64,000 nucleotides of DNA, from positions 124,001 to 188,000 of the forward strand of contig JADJWJ010000020.1 of NCBI GenBank assembly GCA_016716425.1. The letters are read 5' to 3'. The notes under the pieces are model-generated. The model made no database searches. It saw nothing but the letters and a program-made list of their open reading frames with translations, and was not told the origin of the DNA. Made by a program: the position numbers and the translations under genes. This stretch comes from Betaproteobacteria bacterium (GTDB lineage Bacteria; Pseudomonadota; Gammaproteobacteria; Burkholderiales; Casimicrobiaceae). Positions 9,183 through 17,888 of the stretch are shown here, one piece after another (position 1 is the first letter of the stretch; every line of letters starts with the position of its first letter).

Positions 9183-11261
9183 ATGAGCGAAGCGGATGCG
9201 ATTTGGCCGCGCGTCAGCGCCCTGCACCGCGAAGGCAGGTTCGCCGAGGCGATCGCGGGCTACGACGAGATCCTGCGCGCCGACCCGAAGCACGCGGCGG
9301 CGCTCCACTACTCCGGCGTCGCGTACTACCAGACGGGACAGCTGGGCCCCGCACTCGACCGGCTGCGCGACTCGGTTGCCATCGACGCCGGTGACGCGGA
9401 CGCGTGGTCGAACCTGGGACTGGTGCTGCAGGCGATCGGGCACCAGCGCGCGGCGCTCGAGGTGTTCGAGAAGGCGGCCTCGCTGGCGCCCGATTCACCG
9501 GAGATTCTCGCCAACCTCGCGACGGGCCAGTCGGCGGCGGGCCGCCACGCCGACGCCGAGGCAACGGCCCGGCGGGTGGTCGCGCGCGACCCGACCTTCG
9601 CGAAGGCGTGGCTGATCCTGGCGCTCGCGCTGCAACCGCAGGGTCGCATGCTCGAGGCGCTCGACGCGGCGACGCGCGCGGCGGGGCTCGCCCCGGACCA
9701 GGAAAGCCACGCGGGCGTCAAGGCGCAGATCGAGCTCGGCATCGGCGCGGTCGACCGCGCGCGCCACACGCTGGAGACGGCGCTCGCGCGGCATCCGATG
9801 TCGGCGCCGCTGCGCTTCGAGCTGGCGTCGCTGCTGGAGTTCCGCGCGGGGAACCTGGCCGGCGCGGCGGCCGCCTACGAGCACGTGCTGAAGGTCGATC
9901 CTGCGCACGGCCCGGCGCTGTCGCAGCTCACGTTCCTGCGCGGACGCATGGCCGACTGGCGCGACCGCGACGCACTGGTGGCCCGCTACCGCGCAGCGGT
10001 CGCGGCCGAGGTGCCGACGCTGTCGCCGTTCGCGTTCCTGTCGCTGCCGTCGACGCGCGCCGAACAGCGCAGGTGCGCTCGCACGTGGACGGCGCCGCTC
10101 GCGGAGGTCGAGCGGCTGCCGCGGCGTCCGCTGTCGTCCGGCCGGCTGCGGATCGGCTACCTGTCGGCCGATTTCCACACGCACGCGACCGCGTTTCTCG
10201 CGGCCGGGTTGTTCGAGCAGCACGACCGCGCCCGGTTCGAGGTGTTCGGGTACTCGACCGGGCCGGACGATCGCTCGCCGATGCGGGCGCGGATCGCGCG
10301 TGCGTTCGACCGGTTCACGGACGTCCGCGGTCGCCATCCGTACGCCGTCGCCGACGCCATCCACGCCGACGGCGTCGACATCCTCGTCGACCTCAAGGGC
10401 CACACGCTCGACGCGACGCCGATCGTGCTCGCACGGCGGCCGGCGCCGATCCAGGTCCACTACCTGGGCTATCCCGGGACGGTCGAGGGCGGGCTCGTCG
10501 ACTGGCTGATCGGGGATCCGGTCGTGACGCCGGACGCGCACCTCGCGGACTACGGCGAAGCGATTGCCGTGCTGCCGGAAAGCTACCAGATCAACGATCG
10601 CACCCGGCCGATCGCGGCGACGCCGCCGCGCGCGGAACTGGGGCTGCCGGAAGCGGGCACGGTGTTCACGAGCTTCAACCAGACGTACAAGATCAATCCG
10701 GACGTGTTCGCCGCGTGGATGGCGATCCTCGCGCGCGTCCCGGGGTCGGTGCTCTGGCTGCTCGCCAAGCCCGACGGCGAGCCGGCGATGGCGAATCTCA
10801 GGCGCGAGGCCGCGGCGCGCGGCGTCGCCGAGGAGCGCATCGTGTTCGCGCGGCACCGCGCGAACGCCGAGTACCTCGCGCTGTACCGGCACGCCGACCT
10901 CTTCCTCGACACGTGGCCGTACAACGCGCACACGACGGCGAGCGACGCGCTGTGGGCGGGGTGCCCGGTGCTCACGCAGGACGGCGACACGTTCGCCGGA
11001 CGCGTCGCCGCGAGCCTGCTCGCGGCGGTCGGCCTGCCGGAACTGGTCGTTCCGTCGCGCGACGCGTACGTGGAGAAGGCGGTCGCGCTCGCCGGCGATC
11101 CGGCGTCGCTCGCGCGCCTGAAGGCGCATCTCGCCGGGCCGGGACGCGCGAGCGCGCTGTTCGACACCGCGCGGACGACGCGTGCGCTCGAGGCGGCGTA
11201 TGCCGCGATGGCGGAGCAGATGCGGCGCGGGGAACGGCGGACGTTCCGCGTCGTAGTCTGA
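9183..11261 (+). CDS. TPR-repeat GT41 (SPINDLY/OGT-type) glycosyltransferase
   Basis: A 692-residue protein of the O-GlcNAc-transferase clan, predicted to move a sugar from a nucleotide donor to a protein Ser/Thr in the cytosol. Residues 1-260 are about seven TPR units (ADPKHAAALHYSGVAYYQTG, then repeats with A-A-x-L-x-P). Residues about 310-680 are the split catalytic domain: LRIGYLSADFHTHATAFL, DILVDLKGHT, PIQVHYLGYPGT and SFNQTYKINPDVFAAW, then the donor site DLFLDTWPYNAHTTASDAL. An upstream GTG overlaps the tonB stop, but the ATG used here opens directly into the TPR region. It may modify flagellin, adhesin or pilin. No target lies beside it. Confidence 0.88.
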   Translation: MSEADAIWPRVSALHREGRFAEAIAGYDEILRADPKHAAALHYSGVAYYQTGQLGPALDRLRDSVAIDAGDADAWSNLGLVLQAIGHQRAALEVFEKAASLAPDSPEILANLATGQSAAGRHADAEATARRVVARDPTFAKAWLILALALQPQGRMLEALDAATRAAGLAPDQESHAGVKAQIELGIGAVDRARHTLETALARHPMSAPLRFELASLLEFRAGNLAGAAAAYEHVLKVDPAHGPALSQLTFLRGRMADWRDRDALVARYRAAVAAEVPTLSPFAFLSLPSTRAEQRRCARTWTAPLAEVERLPRRPLSSGRLRIGYLSADFHTHATAFLAAGLFEQHDRARFEVFGYSTGPDDRSPMRARIARAFDRFTDVRGRHPYAVADAIHADGVDILVDLKGHTLDATPIVLARRPAPIQVHYLGYPGTVEGGLVDWLIGDPVVTPDAHLADYGEAIAVLPESYQINDRTRPIAATPPRAELGLPEAGTVFTSFNQTYKINPDVFAAWMAILARVPGSVLWLLAKPDGEPAMANLRREAAARGVAEERIVFARHRANAEYLALYRHADLFLDTWPYNAHTTASDALWAGCPVLTQDGDTFAGRVAASLLAAVGLPELVVPSRDAYVEKAVALAGDPASLARLKAHLAGPGRASALFDTARTTRALEAAYAAMAEQMRRGERRTFRVVV

Positions 11262-11285
11262 CGGGTGTGGCTTCGGCGGGGGCGT

Positions 11286-11396
11286 GAGGGTCTGACCCTA
11301 AAGGCGGGCCTGAGGGTCTGACCCTTAACGGGTGGCGTCGCGGCGATTCGTCGCGTTCTCGTCCGTTAAGGGTCAGACCCCTGCGGTCAGACCCTG
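11286..11396. repeat. GGTCTGACCC repeat cluster, likely bidirectional terminator
   Basis: Two direct copies of gagggtctgaccct (11286 and 11312) and two inverted copies (11363-11380 and 11385-11396) lie between convergent genes. The arms gggtctgacccttaacgg and ccgttaagggtcagaccc give an 18-bp perfect stem with a loop of about 32 bases. The cluster slightly overlaps the 3' end of the leftward anti-sigma gene. Such ggtctgaccc palindromes are a widely dispersed intergenic repeat in high-GC proteobacteria. Confidence 0.7.
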
Positions 11397-11758
11397 TGCA
11401 GCGACCAGAACGCCGCGGCGGTGGTGAGTCCGAACATGGCCGCTGCCGCGCCGGCCATGCCGGACAGCGAAACCGGCTGCGCGGCCAGCAGCCGGTAGGC
11501 CTCGCGCGCGACGTCGACCACGGCGCCCGGCATCGCGACCGCGATGCCCGCCGCCGCCACGCTCCACAGCGCGACGACGACCGGACGGCGCCACGCGGGT
11601 GGCGTGAGAGGCGCCGGCAGCGCGGTCATCACCCGCGCGGTGAACCCGTCGTCGGCGATATAGGCGTCGCGGCGAGCGCCGCCGTCGGCGACGAGCATGC
11701 GCTCGAGCCAGTCGTCGGCGGGCGCGCCGTCGCTCGCGAGCGGGCGTTCGTGGCTCAT
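11387..11758 (-). CDS. Putative anti-sigma factor, small membrane protein
   Basis: A 123-residue protein 10 bases downstream of an ECF sigma gene. It has a polar N-terminal half that could bind sigma, then two hydrophobic segments (about 58-80, PVVVALWSVAAAGIAVAMPG, and about 98-120, MAGAAAAMFGLTTAAAFW). No ZAS His-x3-Cys-x2-Cys zinc motif is present, so it would be a non-zinc type. The role is inferred from position and topology. Its last codons reach into the GGTCTGACCC repeat cluster. Confidence 0.65.
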   Translation of the reverse strand: MSHERPLASDGAPADDWLERMLVADGGARRDAYIADDGFTARVMTALPAPLTPPAWRRPVVVALWSVAAAGIAVAMPGAVVDVAREAYRLLAAQPVSLSGMAGAAAAMFGLTTAAAFWSLHRV

Positions 11759-11768
11759 CGGGTCGCCG

Positions 11769-12347
11769 TCAATGTCCGTAGGCGGCGAGCGCCGCCTTCA
11801 GCTTCTGCTTGCCGCGCAGCACGTGGGTCTTGACGGTGCCCACCGGGCACCCCAGCACGTATGCGGCCTCCTCGTGCGTCAGGTCGTTATGGTAGCACTG
11901 GACGATCGCCGCTCGCTCGGCGTCGGACAGCACGGCCATCGCGCGCTCGAGGTCCATCTTGAGCGCGGCGCCGTGCGCGTGGTCGGCATGCATGTCGTCG
12001 ATGTGCGGCATCGTGTCCCCGTCCTCGTCAGCCAGCGCGTCGGCGCGGTCGCCCAGCAGCTCCTCCTTGCGCTTGCGCGCGTCGGCGAGCCAGCAGTTGG
12101 TGGCGATCCGGTAGAGCCACGTCGAGAACCGCGCCTCCTGCCGGAAGGACTTCAGGTTTCGCCAGGCGAGCACGAACGTCTCCTGCGCGAGGTCGTCGGC
12201 CAGCGCGTGGTTGCCCGCGGTCAGGCGGCGCAGGCACGCGCGCACGGTCGACTGGTGACGGCGCACCAGCTCGGCGAACGCGTGCCGGTCGTCCGTGACG
12301 AGCGCGCGCGCGATGAGCTGCGCGTCGGAGACGGACGGCTCGGCCAT
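11769..12347 (-). CDS. ECF RNA polymerase sigma factor
   Basis: A 192-residue group 4 sigma factor that redirects RNA polymerase to stress promoters. Region 2 covers about 25-95: AFAELVRRHQSTVRACLRR, then DDLAQETFVLAWRNL and FSTWLYRIATN, which bind core polymerase and the -10. A variable acidic linker rich in Asp/His (DEDGDTMPHIDDMHADHAHG) follows. Region 4 (about 130-190) has LTHEEAAYVLGCPVGTVKTH, a helix-turn-helix for the -35. The His/Asp-rich linker could bind metal, which is worth testing. It is co-transcribed with the small membrane protein downstream, presumed to be its anti-sigma. Confidence 0.93.
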   Translation of the reverse strand: MAEPSVSDAQLIARALVTDDRHAFAELVRRHQSTVRACLRRLTAGNHALADDLAQETFVLAWRNLKSFRQEARFSTWLYRIATNCWLADARKRKEELLGDRADALADEDGDTMPHIDDMHADHAHGAALKMDLERAMAVLSDAERAAIVQCYHNDLTHEEAAYVLGCPVGTVKTHVLRGKQKLKAALAAYGH

Positions 12348-12439
12348 CGGCGGCGCTCAAGCCGTCGGGATCGGCGTGCGAGGGCCGCCGCCGGCGGTTG
12401 GCAGTCGTGCGCATGTCGGGGTCTCCGGGCATCCCGCGA

Positions 12440-13329
12440 TCAATTTTGGCCGTCTCCCGGCCCGGACCCGGGCGCGGGCGCCGGCGCCGCGGCACGCCCG
12501 GCCGTCGCCTGCCTGTCCTCGAAGTACCAGAGCGCGCAGTAGCCGATGCCGACGAAGAGCAGCGCGAGCCCGAGCCAGTTGGCCGTGCCGTCGTCGAGCA
12601 TCGAGTAGAACGTCGTCGCGAGGCCGATGGCACCCATCAGCACGCCCTTGCGCAGGTCCGACCACGCGGCCGCGCGGCGCAGCGTGCGCGCCTGCTCGGC
12701 GAGCGGCGCCGCCGAGGCGGCGATCGCCGTGTCGGCGCGTCCGCCGACGACCGCCTGCATGGCTTCCGCCGGCGGCAGGGCGCCACGCTCGGCCAGCTTC
12801 ACCATGGTTTCGTTCTGCAGCCGCGTCTTGCGCACCTTGTACCAGACGACGAGCGCGACCAGCAGGATCGGCGTCAGGAACACCACGAAGACGATGCCGA
12901 TCACCATCGTGGCGAGCCACGGGTCGCGGTCGAGGAACTGGTCGAACGAATCGTACTCGCGGTCGGTACCGGAGATGCCGATCGTGATGCCCTTGTGGCG
13001 GTCGTCCTTGGCCGCGTCATCGGCGACGTCGGCCTCGGTCGCCTTGCGGCGCGCCTCGCGGGCGGCGGCCTTCGCGGCGGCGGCGGCCTCGCGGGCGGCC
13101 TCGCTCGCTCGCGGGCGGCCTCGCGCGCGATCTCGCTCGCCTCGCGGGCGGCCTCGCGCGCCGTCTCGGCCGCGGCCTTGGTGTCGGCCTGGGCGAGCAG
13201 CACGGGCCGCGCGACGTGTTCGGCGGCGCGCACCGACGGCGGCTGGGGCAGCCACGCGAGCAGCGTAGCGGCCAGCAGGGCACCCCCGAGCACGAGGCGG
13301 CGGACAAAAGGCGGCAGACGGCGGTTCAT
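12440..13329 (-). pseudogene. Signal-peptide membrane protein with DUF6249-like region, frameshifted
   Basis: The first half (from the ATG at 13329) has a signal peptide, then Ala/Glu/Arg heptad repeats of the form AREAAREASE. The frame is lost near 13109, and the second half continues in another frame as SEAAREAAAAAKAAAREA, GITIGISGTD, then two or three membrane helices (MVIGIVFVVFLTPILLVALV and VLMGAIGLATTFY). Repeat units nearby read gctcgcctcgcggg, whereas at about 13109 a single C is missing (gctcgctcgcggg), which explains the shift. It is either a slipped-strand mutation or a sequence error. The second half recalls small membrane proteins often found near ECF sigma genes; DUF6249 is my best guess, not certain. 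Confidence 0.7.
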
Positions 13330-13450
13330 GAACGCTCCCGAATCGGCGGCAATCGTCGATTGGATGCGCCAGCGGCCGTTTCCGGATTCGTTCGGCCGGA
13401 AAACGCAGGCAATGGCGGGCCTTTTCGGAGGCGGACGGGGGAAGACCCCA

Positions 13451-13459
13451 TGCTATCAT
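13451..13459 (+). promoter_or_regulatory. Extended -10 promoter candidate for gspD
   Basis: TGCTATCAT is an extended -10 element (TG-n-TATCAT) in the gap between the leftward membrane protein and gspD. The -35 is weak (gcggac). It would give a leader of about 145 bases. Confidence 0.45.
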
Positions 13460-13609
13460 CGGCGCCGCGAAATCATCGGGACGCCGGGGCGAACCGCACG
13501 AATGTTGCCTGAACGCGCAACGCATCGACAGGCGACGCCAGCCAGCGCCACCTTGGCGCCTGAGTCCGTCGCCGCCGCCCGTGCCGGCGGCCGTCCGCGG
13601 ACCAGTGGC

Positions 13610-15823
13610 ATGCTGCATCGCAATATCCTTCGCGCCCTCCGCCGCGCCGCCGTTCTGCTGGCCGGGCTCGTGCTGATGCTGCCGGCGGCCGCCGCCGACG
13701 ACACGGTCACGCTCAACTTCGTCAACGCCGACATCGACGCCGTCGTGAAGGCGGTCAGCGAGATCACCGGCCGCAATTTCGTCGTCGATCCCAAGATCAA
13801 GGGCACGGTCAACATCATCTCGGCGCGGCCGGTGCCGAAGAGCCTCGTCTACCCGACGCTCCTGTCCGCGCTGCGGCTGCAGGGCGTGGTGGCCGTCGAA
13901 GGCAACGGCGTCACCAAGCTGGTGCTGGAGACGGACGCCAAGATGCACGGCTCGGCCGTCGGCGAGGGTACCGTCGGCGCCGGCGGCGACCGGCTGCAGA
14001 CGCAGGTGATCCCGCTGCGGTACGAGTCGGCCCAGCAGCTCGTCAACGTGCTGCGCCCGCTGATCACGCCGAACAACACGATCGCCGCCTTCCCCGCGAC
14101 CAACGCGCTCATCATCACCGACTACGCGGAGAACCTGCGGCGCATCGAGAAGATCATCGCGTCGCTCGACCAGGCGCCCGCGGGCGAGCCGATGGTCGTG
14201 ACGCTGAAGCACGCGTCGGCACTCGACCTCGTGCCGCTGGTCAACCGCCTGCTGGGCGCCGAGACGGCGACGCAGGGCGCGCCCGCGGGCGACGCGCAGC
14301 AGCGCGTGACGCTCGTCGCGGACCCGCGCTCGAACAGCGTGATGCTGCGCTCGGACAACGCCGCGCGCGCGGCGCGCGTCAAGGCGCTGATCGAGCAGCT
14401 CGACACGCCGGGCCGGCCGGGCGGCAACATGTTCATCGTCTACCTGAAGAACGCCGAGGCGGCCCGCGTCGCACAGACGCTGCGCGCGCTGCTGACCGGC
14501 GGCAGCGATACGACCCCGGCACCGGCGGCGCCGTCGATGATCGGCAATCAGCTGGGCGCGACGACGCCGCCGGCGACCGCGACGCCGACCGCGGCGACGG
14601 CCAATCCGTTCGCCGGCGCCACCACCGGCGGCGCCGGCGGCGCGTTGCCCGGGGGCCTCACGATCCAGGCGGACACGGCGAACAACGCGCTGATCATCAT
14701 GGGGCCCGAGCCCCTGTACAACAACCTGCGCGCGATCATCGACCGGCTCGACGTGCGCCGCGCGCAGGTGTTCGTCGAGGCGCTGATCGTCGAGGTCGCC
14801 GCGGACCGGATGGCCGAGTTCGGCATCCAGTGGCAGATCCTGCAGGGGATCAACAAGAACAACGTGCAGGGCTTCGGCGGCACGAACTTCGGCACGCAGG
14901 GCAATCCCAGCAACAACATCATCTCCGGCTCGCTCAACCTGGGCGCGCTCGGGCAGGGCCTGAACGCCGGCATTCTGAACGGCACCGTCACGATCCCGGG
15001 CCTCGGCACGATCACCAACCTCGCGTTCCTCGCGCGCGCACTGGAGCAGGAAGCCGGCGCCAACATCCTGTCCACACCCACGCTGCTGACGCTCGACAAC
15101 GAGGAGGCGCGCATCATCGTCGGCCAGAACGTGCCGTTCGTGACCGGCCAGTACGCGACGACCGGGTCGACGTCGACCGTGCAGCCGTTCCAGACGATCG
15201 AGCGCCGCGACATCGGCGTGATGCTGCGCGTGAAGCCGCAGATCACCGAGGGCGGCACCGTCCGGCTCGTCATCTACCAGGAGGTGTCGCGGATCGAATC
15301 GTTCTCGACGACCACCGGCCTCGTGCTGTCGAAGCGCGCGCTGGAGTCGTCGGTGATCGTCGACGACCAGAGCGTCGCGGTGCTGGGCGGCCTCATCCAG
15401 GACAGCTTCACCGACGGCTCGGACCGCGTGCCACTGGTCGGCGACCTGCCGCTGATCGGCGCGTTCTTCCGCTACGACGCGCGCAAGCGGCAGAAGGTCA
15501 ACCTGCTCGTGTTCCTGAAGCCCACGGTGGTGCGCTCCGATGCGCAGGGCAAGGCGATCACGTCCGAGCGCTACGACTACATCATGGGCGAGCAGCTGAA
15601 GAACCGGCCCGAGTACCGCTACTTCTGGAACGACCAGACGGCGCCGGTGTTGCCGCCGCCGGGCTTGAGCCCCGGCACTGCCGCCGGCGAGGCGGCCAGC
15701 AACACCACGCAGCCCGGGGCGCCGCCGCCCATCATCGCGCCGTGGGTGCCGCCGATCGGCACGCCGCCGCCACCGCCGGCGGCGCCGCCGGGCGCACCGT
15801 CCGGCGCGCCGCCGCCGAACTAG
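13610..15823 (+). CDS. gspD: Type II secretion system secretin GspD
   Basis: The outer-membrane pore of the type II secretion system. The 737-residue protein has a signal peptide (about 1-28). The N0 domain starts at VTLNFVNADIDAVVKAVSEITGRNF, and N1-N3 repeats follow up to about 370, each with the LKHASALDLVPLVNRLL or FIVYLKNAEAARVAQTLR pattern. The secretin core runs from about 380, with ALIVEVAADRMAEFGIQWQ, VPFVTGQ, VLGGLIQD and DLPLIGAFFRY. The C-terminal tail is Pro/Gly-rich. The start chosen is the ATG before a good signal peptide; an upstream ATG at 13502 would bury it. It is co-oriented with gspE and gspF, but no pseudopilin genes are in the window. Confidence 0.95.
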   Translation: MLHRNILRALRRAAVLLAGLVLMLPAAAADDTVTLNFVNADIDAVVKAVSEITGRNFVVDPKIKGTVNIISARPVPKSLVYPTLLSALRLQGVVAVEGNGVTKLVLETDAKMHGSAVGEGTVGAGGDRLQTQVIPLRYESAQQLVNVLRPLITPNNTIAAFPATNALIITDYAENLRRIEKIIASLDQAPAGEPMVVTLKHASALDLVPLVNRLLGAETATQGAPAGDAQQRVTLVADPRSNSVMLRSDNAARAARVKALIEQLDTPGRPGGNMFIVYLKNAEAARVAQTLRALLTGGSDTTPAPAAPSMIGNQLGATTPPATATPTAATANPFAGATTGGAGGALPGGLTIQADTANNALIIMGPEPLYNNLRAIIDRLDVRRAQVFVEALIVEVAADRMAEFGIQWQILQGINKNNVQGFGGTNFGTQGNPSNNIISGSLNLGALGQGLNAGILNGTVTIPGLGTITNLAFLARALEQEAGANILSTPTLLTLDNEEARIIVGQNVPFVTGQYATTGSTSTVQPFQTIERRDIGVMLRVKPQITEGGTVRLVIYQEVSRIESFSTTTGLVLSKRALESSVIVDDQSVAVLGGLIQDSFTDGSDRVPLVGDLPLIGAFFRYDARKRQKVNLLVFLKPTVVRSDAQGKAITSERYDYIMGEQLKNRPEYRYFWNDQTAPVLPPPGLSPGTAAGEAASNTTQPGAPPPIIAPWVPPIGTPPPPPAAPPGAPSGAPPPN

Positions 15824-15845
15824 GCGATCCTCCGCGCCGGCGACC

Positions 15846-17360
15846 GTGACCGCCCGCCCGAACCTCGCGCCGTCGGCGGCCGCGTTCGCCGCGCAGATCC
15901 CGTATGCGTTCGCGAAGGCGCACGGCGTACTGGTCGCCGGCAGCGAGGGCGAGTCGCTCGTCGTGCTGCTGCGCCCCGACGCGACGCCGGAGGGCATCGC
16001 CGAGCTGAAGCGGGTGCTGCAGCGGCCGCTCGTCACGCGTGCGGTGGACGCCGAGGCGTTCGCGCGCGAGCTCGGCCGCGCGTACAACCAGGCGGCGCCG
16101 GAGGCCGCGTCGCTCGCCGTGGACCTCGCGCGCGAGACCGACCTCGCACGGCTGATGCAGGACATGCCGGTCACCGAGGACCTGCTCGACAGCACGACGC
16201 AGGCGCCGGTGATCCGGATGATCAATGCGTTGCTGCTGCAGGCGCTGCGCGAGCGCGCGTCGGACCTCCACTTCGAGCCGTACGAGGGGCGCTCGGTCGT
16301 GCGCTTCCGCGTCGACGGCGTCCTGCGCGACGTGATCGAGCCGCCGCGCGCGCTGCACGCGGCGCTGGTGTCGCGCCTGAAGATCATGGCGAGCCTCGAC
16401 ATCGCCGAGCGCCGGATGCCGCAGGACGGGCGCATCGCGCTCAAGCTGGGCGACCGGCAGGTGGACGTGCGCATGTCGACGCTGCCCACGGGCCCGGGCG
16501 AGCGCGTCGTGCTGCGGCTGCTCGACAAGGAGTCGGCGCGGCTCGACTTGACCGCGCTCGGCATGAGCGAGGACACGCGCGCGGCGATCGACCGGCTGAT
16601 CCGCGAGCCGCACGGCATCGTGCTGGTGACGGGACCGACCGGCTCGGGCAAGACGACGACGCTGTACGCTGCGCTGTCGCGGCTGCCGCGCGGCTCGGTC
16701 AACATGATGACGGTCGAGGATCCGATCGAGTACGCGCTCGACGGCGTCGCGCAGACGCAGGTCAATCCGCGCATCGAGCTCGACTTCGCGCGCACGCTGC
16801 GCGCGATCCTGCGGCAGGACCCGGACGTGATCATGATCGGCGAGATCCGCGACCTCGAGACCGCGCAGATCGCCGTGCAGGCGTCGCTGACCGGCCACCT
16901 CGTGCTGGCGACGCTGCACACGAACGACGCGGCCAGCGCCGTCACCCGGCTCGCCGACATGGGGGTCGAGACCTACCTGCTCGCGTCGAGCCTGCTCGGC
17001 GTGCTCGCGCAGCGGCTGGTGCGGACGCTGTGCCCGGCGTGCCGGACCGCGCAGCCGCCGTCGGCGGGCGAGGGCAAGCTGCTCGCCGGTCTTGGCCTGC
17101 CGGCCACACAGCCGGTGTGGGCGGCCCCGGGCTGCCCCGAGTGCAACCGCAGCGGATTCCGCGGACGCACCGGCGTCTACGAGCTCATCGTCGTCGACGA
17201 CGCGATCCGCCGCCACATCCACGACGGCGCCGACGAGCCCGCGCTGCGGGCGTCGGCCGCGCGCGCCGGGATGCGCAGCCTGCGCGCCGACGGCGCGCGC
17301 TGGATCGCCGACGGGACGACGTCGCTCGCCGAGCTCGTGCGGGTGACGCGGGACGCATGA
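15846..17360 (+). CDS. gspE: Type II secretion ATPase GspE
   Basis: A cytoplasmic hexameric ATPase that powers pseudopilus assembly. It is 504 residues long from a GTG start, 22 bases after gspD. The N-terminal domain reaches about residue 115. The catalytic part shows SDLHFEPYEG, then Walker A GPTGSGKTTT at about 262-271, the Asp box TVEDPIEY, Walker B PDVIMIGEIRDLETA and the His box ATLHTNDA. A zinc-binding CPAC...CPEC pair follows (first Cys at about 396), the tetracysteine motif of GspE/PilB. Compared with many GspE proteins it is complete. It is separated from gspF by about 530 bases of tandem repeat, which is unusual for this operon. Confidence 0.95.
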   Translation: MTARPNLAPSAAAFAAQIPYAFAKAHGVLVAGSEGESLVVLLRPDATPEGIAELKRVLQRPLVTRAVDAEAFARELGRAYNQAAPEAASLAVDLARETDLARLMQDMPVTEDLLDSTTQAPVIRMINALLLQALRERASDLHFEPYEGRSVVRFRVDGVLRDVIEPPRALHAALVSRLKIMASLDIAERRMPQDGRIALKLGDRQVDVRMSTLPTGPGERVVLRLLDKESARLDLTALGMSEDTRAAIDRLIREPHGIVLVTGPTGSGKTTTLYAALSRLPRGSVNMMTVEDPIEYALDGVAQTQVNPRIELDFARTLRAILRQDPDVIMIGEIRDLETAQIAVQASLTGHLVLATLHTNDAASAVTRLADMGVETYLLASSLLGVLAQRLVRTLCPACRTAQPPSAGEGKLLAGLGLPATQPVWAAPGCPECNRSGFRGRTGVYELIVVDDAIRRHIHDGADEPALRASAARAGMRSLRADGARWIADGTTSLAELVRVTRDA

Positions 17361-17887
17361 GCGCGGCGGGCGAGACCGCAGGTCGAGCCGAGGCCCGCAG
17401 GGCGCGGCGCCGCGCGATTGCGTCGAGGCCGACGGCGGGAGGTGCGCATTGCGGAAGCGTGGCGGAGGCCGAGGCATGAGACCGAAGGGCCGCCCCGAGG
17501 GCCGAGGTGTCCAATGAGCCGGAGCGCGCAGCGCGAAGGTAGACCAGTGAGCGCGGCGGGCGAGACCGCAGGTCGAGCCGAGGCCCGCAGGGCGCGGCGC
17601 CGCGCGATTGCGTCGAGGCCGACGGCGGGCGGTGCGCATCGCGGAAGCGTGGCGGAGGCCGAGGCATGAGCCCGAAGGGCCGCCCCGAGGGCCGAGGTGT
17701 CCAATGAGCCGGAGCGCGCAGCGCGAAGGTAGCCCAGTGAGCGCGGCGGGCGAGACCGCAGGTCGAGCCGAGGCCCGACCGGGGAGGGGGGGGGGGGGCG
17801 CGGCGCCGCGCGATTGCGTCGAGGCCAACGGTGGGAGGTGCGCATTGCGGAAGCGTGGCGGAGGCCGAGGCATGAGCGCGCAGCCCG
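17361..17887. repeat. 190-bp tandem repeat array between gspE and gspF
   Basis: Units begin at 17361, 17551 and 17741, each with gcgcggcgggcgagaccgca, so the period is exactly 190 bp. The first two copies differ at only a few positions. The third is altered and shortened and holds a 13-base G run (17786-17798). Each unit carries short ATG/GTG frames that are open only because the DNA is repeated and GC-rich. I do not regard these as genes. The array separates two genes that are normally contiguous in gsp operons. Confidence 0.9.
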
Positions 17888-17888
17888 A

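Noticed and set aside
12440..16960. Very long minus-strand reading frame of about 1500 codons over gspD and gspE
   Set aside because: Only its C-terminal end (12440-13109) has protein-like sequence; the rest is the complement of confidently called gspD/gspE and is open because of GC bias.
17361..17887. Considered as a CRISPR array
   Set aside because: Units are 190 bp with no separate unique spacers and no cas genes are nearby; it is a simple tandem repeat.
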